Part shown: positions 59,959 through 64,000 of the stretch, piece after piece
Numbering within the stretch: position 1 is the stretch's first letter
Layout of the letters: each line of letters starts with the position of its first letter
Source of the DNA: an uncultured Phycisphaerae bacterium
Lineage (GTDB): Bacteria > Planctomycetota > Phycisphaerae > Sedimentisphaerales > Anaerohalosphaeraceae
Direction of reading: 5' to 3'
DNA: 64,000 bases
Assembly: GCA_937949545.1 (NCBI GenBank)
Contig: CALEDR010000008.1
Location: 1 to 64,000, forward strand
Program-made: the position numbers and the translations under genes
Notes under the pieces: model-generated
Told to the model about the DNA's origin: nothing
The model's input: only the letters and a program-made list of their open reading frames with translations
The model's database searches: none

Positions 59959-60489
59959 ATGGACAAAAAGAGTGCAAAATTTTTCCGCTTGTATACGAGC
60001 ATCCAGAACCGGCTGCACTCGATCATCCTGGTGATTGTTCACAACCAGAGCGTCGCCGATGATTTGCTGCAGGAAACCGCAGCGACAATGTGGGAGAAAT
60101 TCGACCAGTTCGAGGAAGGAACCAACTTTTCCGCCTGGGCCATTCGCATCGCCAAAAACAAATGCTTCGAATACCTGCGGCGGAATGAAAAGACAAAAAA
60201 ACTTTTCCGCAATGAGTTTTACAAACAGGTCGCCGATTTGGCGGTTGAATCCTCCGAGGAACTTTCGACGCACCTGAAGGCGCTGGATATCTGCTGTGAA
60301 AAACTGGACACCAGGCGGAGGTCTCTGCTGAAACTGCATTTTTCGGAGAATATCCCCATCAAAGAATTATCCGTCCAGTTCGGCCAGCCCGTCAGCACGC
60401 TTTACAACCATATTGCTCAGGCGCTGGACTGGCTGCGGTTCTGTATCAAAAAGACTTTATCTGCCCAACCCATTCAGAGGCTCGAATGA
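59959..60489 (+). CDS. ECF-type sigma factor (Rhodopirellula/Verrucomicrobium group)
   Basis: A 176-residue sigma factor. Region 2 is LVIVHNQSVADDLLQETAATMWEKFDQFEEGTNFSAWA (in pieces, 24-62) and region 4 is PIKELSVQFGQPVSTLYNHIAQALDWLR. This pattern matches the ECF group found in planctomycetes and verrucomicrobia, normally paired with a FecR/LamG protein. It overlaps the next start by ATGA, so both are translated together. Confidence 0.85.
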   Translation: MDKKSAKFFRLYTSIQNRLHSIILVIVHNQSVADDLLQETAATMWEKFDQFEEGTNFSAWAIRIAKNKCFEYLRRNEKTKKLFRNEFYKQVADLAVESSEELSTHLKALDICCEKLDTRRRSLLKLHFSENIPIKELSVQFGQPVSTLYNHIAQALDWLRFCIKKTLSAQPIQRLE

Positions 60490-62156
60490 ATTTGTATCCA
60501 ACCAGACGGCAAATTGATACTCTGATTCTTAAGCTGCTGGACAATACCATCAGCGATGCAGAGATTCAGCAGCTGGATGAGCTGTTTGCAGCTCATCCGG
60601 AACTGATCAGGCATTACTGCGAGTTTGTCATTCACTACAATACCGTTCGGACAAAGTTTCAAAGCGAACTTCCTTCTGCAGCCGCCTCGCTGCTGGCCGA
60701 CAGCTCCATCGACGAGCGCTTCTGGGGCGAACTTGCCCACGAGGAAAAATCGGCGCCGGCCGTTGAAGTGCCGGCTGCCCCCAAAGAAGAGCCGCTGGAT
60801 GAAAAACCCAGGATACAGACCAGAACAACGCCGCGTGTCAGCAAACTTTCGCTTTACTCGCTGATCCTCTCCTCTTCGGCCCTTTTCTTTGTTCTTGTCT
60901 ATGCCCTTTTTGCACCGCCCGGAAGCGGTATGGAAGTGGCGACGGTGTCTGACACCTACAACGCCAAATGGGGCACCAAGCAGCCGATTCAGAACGGCAG
61001 CCGTCTGGTAACCAAATCCGAGCCCCTGCTGCTGTACGAAGGGATTGTGAAACTGGCCTTTGACAACGGCAGCACGCTCGTTTTGGAAGGTCCAGCCAAA
61101 TTCGAGATTCTTACCGAAGACCAGGTGCACCTGAATTTCGGACGGCTGTATGCCATCGTTCCTTCCCATGCCGTTGGGTTTATCGTCAGCACCGCCAACT
61201 CGAAAATCATCGATTTGGGCACGGAATTCGGCGTGAAGGCAGAGCCCGACGGGCAGACGGAGGTCCATGTGCTTGCCGGCAAAACGCTGCTGATTTCCGG
61301 CACAGGCAGCAATCCGAAAAATCAATATGAAATCAAACGCGGCCAGGCCAAGGCAATCGCCGGAAATGGAACGGTTCAGGATATCCCGCTCAAGAAAGAT
61401 TCGTTTGTTCGTCATATCCACTCGCAGACCGGCATCGTCTGGCGCGGGCAGACGCAGCTGAATCTGGCGGATATGGCCTCCGGCGGCAACGGGCTGGGAA
61501 CCGGCAAAAACGAGATGGGCATCGACCCGGCAACCGGACGGGCTTCAACTATACTTTTTCACAATCAGGAATCCCCCAATCTTTACCGTCCCACTTCAGG
61601 TTTGGACTACGTAGACGGTGTGTTTATCCCCAACGGACGAACCCCGCAGGTTGTCAGCTCTCAGGGGCATATCTTTCAGGAATGTCCCGTCACCAGCGGC
61701 TGGTGGTTCACCAGCATTGTCTCCTCCCTGCGGCCCTTCCCATGGCCTGTACCGGAAAACTCCACCCTGTCGGTTCCGCCTTTCGTGAATTGTCTGGTCA
61801 TGCATGCCAATATGGGGATTACGTATGACCTTCAGGCGATTCGGAAAGACCTGTCCGGCACAAGAATTCTCCGCTTCCGCTCCTACTTCGGAATCGAGGG
61901 GAATGCGATTCGGCCGGAGGCCGCCAACGCCGACTTCTGGGTGTTGGTGGATGGGAAGATGCGCTTCCGGAAATCCCAGGTCAAGATCGGACAGTTTGAT
62001 TTCGCAGAAATTGAGCTGTCGGAAAACGACCGTTTCCTGACCCTCATGACCACCGACGGAGGCGATTCCGCCGAACGGATTGTCAACGGTCAGAGACTGA
62101 CCACGATTGACAGCGACTGGTGTCTGTTTGCCGAACCAGTCCTGATTCTCGAATAG
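60486..62156 (+). CDS. FecR-domain membrane protein (LamG/NPCBM-like C-terminal region)
   Basis: A 556-residue partner of the ECF sigma factor. The first 110 residues are a helical sigma-binding-like segment without zinc ligands (LLDNTISDAEIQQLDELFAAHPEL). A membrane helix lies at about 120-142 (LSLYSLILSSSALFFVLVYAL). A FecR domain follows (LAFDNGSTLVLEGPAKFEI, VGFIVSTANSKIIDLGTEFGV, VHVLAGKTLL), and from about 300 a beta-rich domain of NPCBM or LamG type. Such proteins regulate the sigma factor and may sense surface glycans. The downstream pseudopilin and PEP-CTERM genes are plausible targets. Confidence 0.75.
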   Translation: MNLYPTRRQIDTLILKLLDNTISDAEIQQLDELFAAHPELIRHYCEFVIHYNTVRTKFQSELPSAAASLLADSSIDERFWGELAHEEKSAPAVEVPAAPKEEPLDEKPRIQTRTTPRVSKLSLYSLILSSSALFFVLVYALFAPPGSGMEVATVSDTYNAKWGTKQPIQNGSRLVTKSEPLLLYEGIVKLAFDNGSTLVLEGPAKFEILTEDQVHLNFGRLYAIVPSHAVGFIVSTANSKIIDLGTEFGVKAEPDGQTEVHVLAGKTLLISGTGSNPKNQYEIKRGQAKAIAGNGTVQDIPLKKDSFVRHIHSQTGIVWRGQTQLNLADMASGGNGLGTGKNEMGIDPATGRASTILFHNQESPNLYRPTSGLDYVDGVFIPNGRTPQVVSSQGHIFQECPVTSGWWFTSIVSSLRPFPWPVPENSTLSVPPFVNCLVMHANMGITYDLQAIRKDLSGTRILRFRSYFGIEGNAIRPEAANADFWVLVDGKMRFRKSQVKIGQFDFAEIELSENDRFLTLMTTDGGDSAERIVNGQRLTTIDSDWCLFAEPVLILE

Positions 62157-62188
62157 CAATGAAAACAGAAAGGAGAACAAGAAAATCT

Positions 62189-63067
62189 ATGAAAAAAACA
62201 GGCGGGTTTACATTGATTGAACTGCTGGTTGTGATTGCGATTATCGCTCTTCTGCTGTCGATTATGATTCCGGCACTGGGCCGAGCAAAAGAATATTCGT
62301 ATAAGGTTGTCTGCAGCAACAATATCCGCTCCCAGGCGCAGGGGATTCGTCTTTATGCCGAACAAAACGACGGAGCCGTGCCCCTCAACGAGGGCGGCAA
62401 CTGGCTTCAGGACCTGTCCTTTTGGTGCAGCAGTCAGATTATGCAGTACGCCGGACTGGATTACAAATCGTTTTACTGTCCGTCCAACCGCTTCAAGAAC
62501 TCTGACGACGGGCGGTTCTGGCAGTTCTCCTGGGTGGGTGATTCAGACTATCAGCCGCCGGTGCCCGGCACAGTGACAGGCCCGCTGCCGTTGCGGGATG
62601 AAAGCCGTCTGTCGGAGGCCCGCCAGCGGCAGGAGTTTCGCGTGATGTCCTACAACTACCTGTTCGACCGGCTCAACTACGCCAACAATCCTCCGACCTC
62701 CCGTTATCCCGATCGGCTGCTGAGCGGAATGCGGGCTGTCTGGATTCGCAAATTGACCACCCTGAACAACAGCAGCTCGACGCTGATGATCGTGGACAAT
62801 GTGCTCAGCCAGTACAGCGGCACAGCCGCTTCCGGCTATGTGCAGGCCCCGCCGGGCGGATGCAATTTTACAGAGGTTGCCGGCGGACTGTACAGCGCCT
62901 ACGGGCTGTATGACAGGGCCAACCATTTGGCCCGTCAGTCTGAACCAGGCTCCAGCCGCAAGGATGTCGCCGGGGCCAACATGGCCTTCGCCGACGGACA
63001 CGTGGAATGGAAACGGCGGCAGGAGCTCCGGACGCAGATTCAGTTCGGTCAGTACTTCTGGTGGTAA
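62189..63067 (+). CDS. Pseudopilin-like protein (type II secretion / DUF1559-like)
   Basis: A 292-residue protein with a classic prepilin leader, MKKTGGFTLIELLVVIAII, cleaved after the second Gly. The C-terminal domain ends ANMAFADGHVEWKRRQE, the DGHVEW signature typical of planctomycete pseudopilins. ATG 62189 has AGGAG upstream at slightly long spacing; the in-frame ATG 62159 would give a 16-residue leader. It is encoded 32 bases after the FecR protein, in one operon with the sigma factor. Confidence 0.85.
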   Translation: MKKTGGFTLIELLVVIAIIALLLSIMIPALGRAKEYSYKVVCSNNIRSQAQGIRLYAEQNDGAVPLNEGGNWLQDLSFWCSSQIMQYAGLDYKSFYCPSNRFKNSDDGRFWQFSWVGDSDYQPPVPGTVTGPLPLRDESRLSEARQRQEFRVMSYNYLFDRLNYANNPPTSRYPDRLLSGMRAVWIRKLTTLNNSSSTLMIVDNVLSQYSGTAASGYVQAPPGGCNFTEVAGGLYSAYGLYDRANHLARQSEPGSSRKDVAGANMAFADGHVEWKRRQELRTQIQFGQYFWW

Positions 63068-63235
63068 AAAAACAGGCGGGGGAAAACATGGTGATGAAGA
63101 GCCAGAAACCTCGGGCTGCAGCATACCCCATGCCCGTTTCCCTGACCTGATGAAAAACAGGTGTGTGAGGAAGAATGTAGAAGAATGTAAAAGGGATTGA
63201 GGAAGTACAAACCACTATTTTTTGGAGGAAAGACG

Positions 63236-63949
63236 ATGAAAAGTACAGGCATTTTGTTGTTGGCGCTGATTCTGTGTGTCTCCGGTCCGGCTTCCGCCTT
63301 GGTGACGGTCTATTCCAATGATTACAACAGCGAAACCATCGGCGGCGGATTTCCGGCCTGGAACTGGATTGACGGTGACACGGCAAACGGCTTCGTCAAA
63401 AGCCATACCGCTGTGTATGCAGGCGAATCGGCACCCTACAATACGGTCGTCAAGCATACCGGTCTAATCGACAACTCCCAGGGTACCACTTCGGTAAACA
63501 CCCGATTCGGCTCCAAGTGGACCATCACCGTTGCCGGGAACACCAGCACCAACCCGGAAGATTATACCATTTCGTTTGATGTCAAGAGCGTCTCCGGCAA
63601 TTGGGACCCGATCGCCCTCGAATTCTTTGTCCTGACCGGAACCGGCAACGGTGTCGGCAAAGGTTCGGGAATTATGAACTTCACGCAGGCCGCCGGCTGG
63701 GTCCATGTAGAAAAGAAGCTCTCGGAGCTGCCCGTGAACTGGTGGAATGGAAGCGCATGGAATCTGACGGATTCCACCTGGCAGATTGAAATCGGCGGTC
63801 CGGGCTGGCCGGGCTGGGCGGTGGCTGCTGGCACACCGGCCTGGGAACAAATCTGGCTGTTTGACAACCTGAAAATCACGATGATTCCTGAGCCGGCGAG
63901 CATGAGCCTATTGGGCCTGGGAGTGCTTGCTCTCAAACGAAAACGCTGA
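63236..63949 (+). CDS. PEP-CTERM surface protein
   Basis: A 237-residue exported protein with signal peptide (GILLLALILCVSGPASA) and a C-terminal PEP-CTERM sorting tag: IPEPASMSLLGLGVLALKRKR, that is, Pro-Glu-Pro, a hydrophobic helix and a basic end. The tag is cut by an exosortase, which is not in this window. The middle is a beta-sandwich (YTISFDVKSVSGNWD, VHVEKKLSELPV) resembling planctomycete PEP-CTERM adhesion or carbohydrate-binding proteins. GGAGG is well placed before ATG 63236. Sequence after the stop to the window end (63950-64000) shows no gene. Confidence 0.88.
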   Translation: MKSTGILLLALILCVSGPASALVTVYSNDYNSETIGGGFPAWNWIDGDTANGFVKSHTAVYAGESAPYNTVVKHTGLIDNSQGTTSVNTRFGSKWTITVAGNTSTNPEDYTISFDVKSVSGNWDPIALEFFVLTGTGNGVGKGSGIMNFTQAAGWVHVEKKLSELPVNWWNGSAWNLTDSTWQIEIGGPGWPGWAVAAGTPAWEQIWLFDNLKITMIPEPASMSLLGLGVLALKRKR

Positions 63950-64000
63950 ACAGTTCTCTTCTCTTCTTCAGTCGGACCCTGCTGATGGGGCGGCGCCTCC

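Overview
This window looks like chromosomal DNA from a Planctomycetota bacterium, most likely a Phycisphaerae-type lineage. This is inferred from gene content, not from a phylogeny. Signs are ECF sigma factors beside LamG/FecR proteins, pseudopilins ending in an H...DGHV signature, a PEP-CTERM protein, dockerin-like tails of the W-x-x-D-x-N/D-G type, and a diderm envelope toolkit. The DNA is GC-rich except for short AT-rich intergenic stretches and one AT-rich islet at 1.56-2.6 kb.

Layout. 0-1.6 kb: 3' part of a secreted ricin-lectin/autotransporter-repeat/dockerin protein. 1.6-2.5 kb: AT-rich toxin-antitoxin-like pair (BECR-fold nuclease-like protein and DUF2283) behind its own promoter. 2.6-7.4 kb: transketolase, folC, and a small outer-membrane porin. 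7.9-17.0 kb: a tightly packed minus-strand operon (S41 protease, lysS, two LolC/E-type permeases, LolD-type ATPase, branched-chain aminotransferase, polyprenyl synthase), preceded by fba and an LptD-like protein. 21.3-22.8 kb: a LexA/CI-type self-cleaving repressor and, upstream of it, the RNase P RNA gene. 23-31 kb: a LarA homolog divergent from an autoregulated TetR-OMF-MFP-RND efflux operon. 31-38.5 kb: glycosyltransferase, ABC ATPase, giant FtsX permease, ispG, WaaP-like kinase and the 47-residue rpmH. 38.6-49.1 kb: a planctomycete accessory locus with LamG/dockerin, cohesin-like, LolA-C39 protease-like and pseudopilin proteins plus an ECF sigma/anti-sigma pair. 49-56.7 kb: asnS, parvulin PPIase, ybaK, an ATP-cone protein with nrdR, mnmG and tRNA-Phe. 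56.8-59.8 kb: sugar transporter and a frameshifted GH32 glycosidase. 60-64 kb: ECF sigma, FecR/LamG regulator, pseudopilin and PEP-CTERM protein.

The most striking observation is the RNase P RNA. Its core is a standard, compact type-A molecule, but the positions of helices P3, P12 and P19 are each filled by a hairpin of about 95 nt. The P3 and P19 hairpins are almost identical to one another even in their loops. The P12 hairpin shares the same base stem and a loop motif. This looks like one hairpin module planted three times in the same essential RNA.

Other points worth a second look are a matching upstream module at 41131 and 47375 that brackets an ECF sigma locus, two candidate NrdR boxes spaced three helical turns apart beside nrdR and a possible double-ATP-cone protein, a LolA-like/C39 fusion translationally coupled to a cohesin-like protein, and a coiled-coil insertion in AsnRS.
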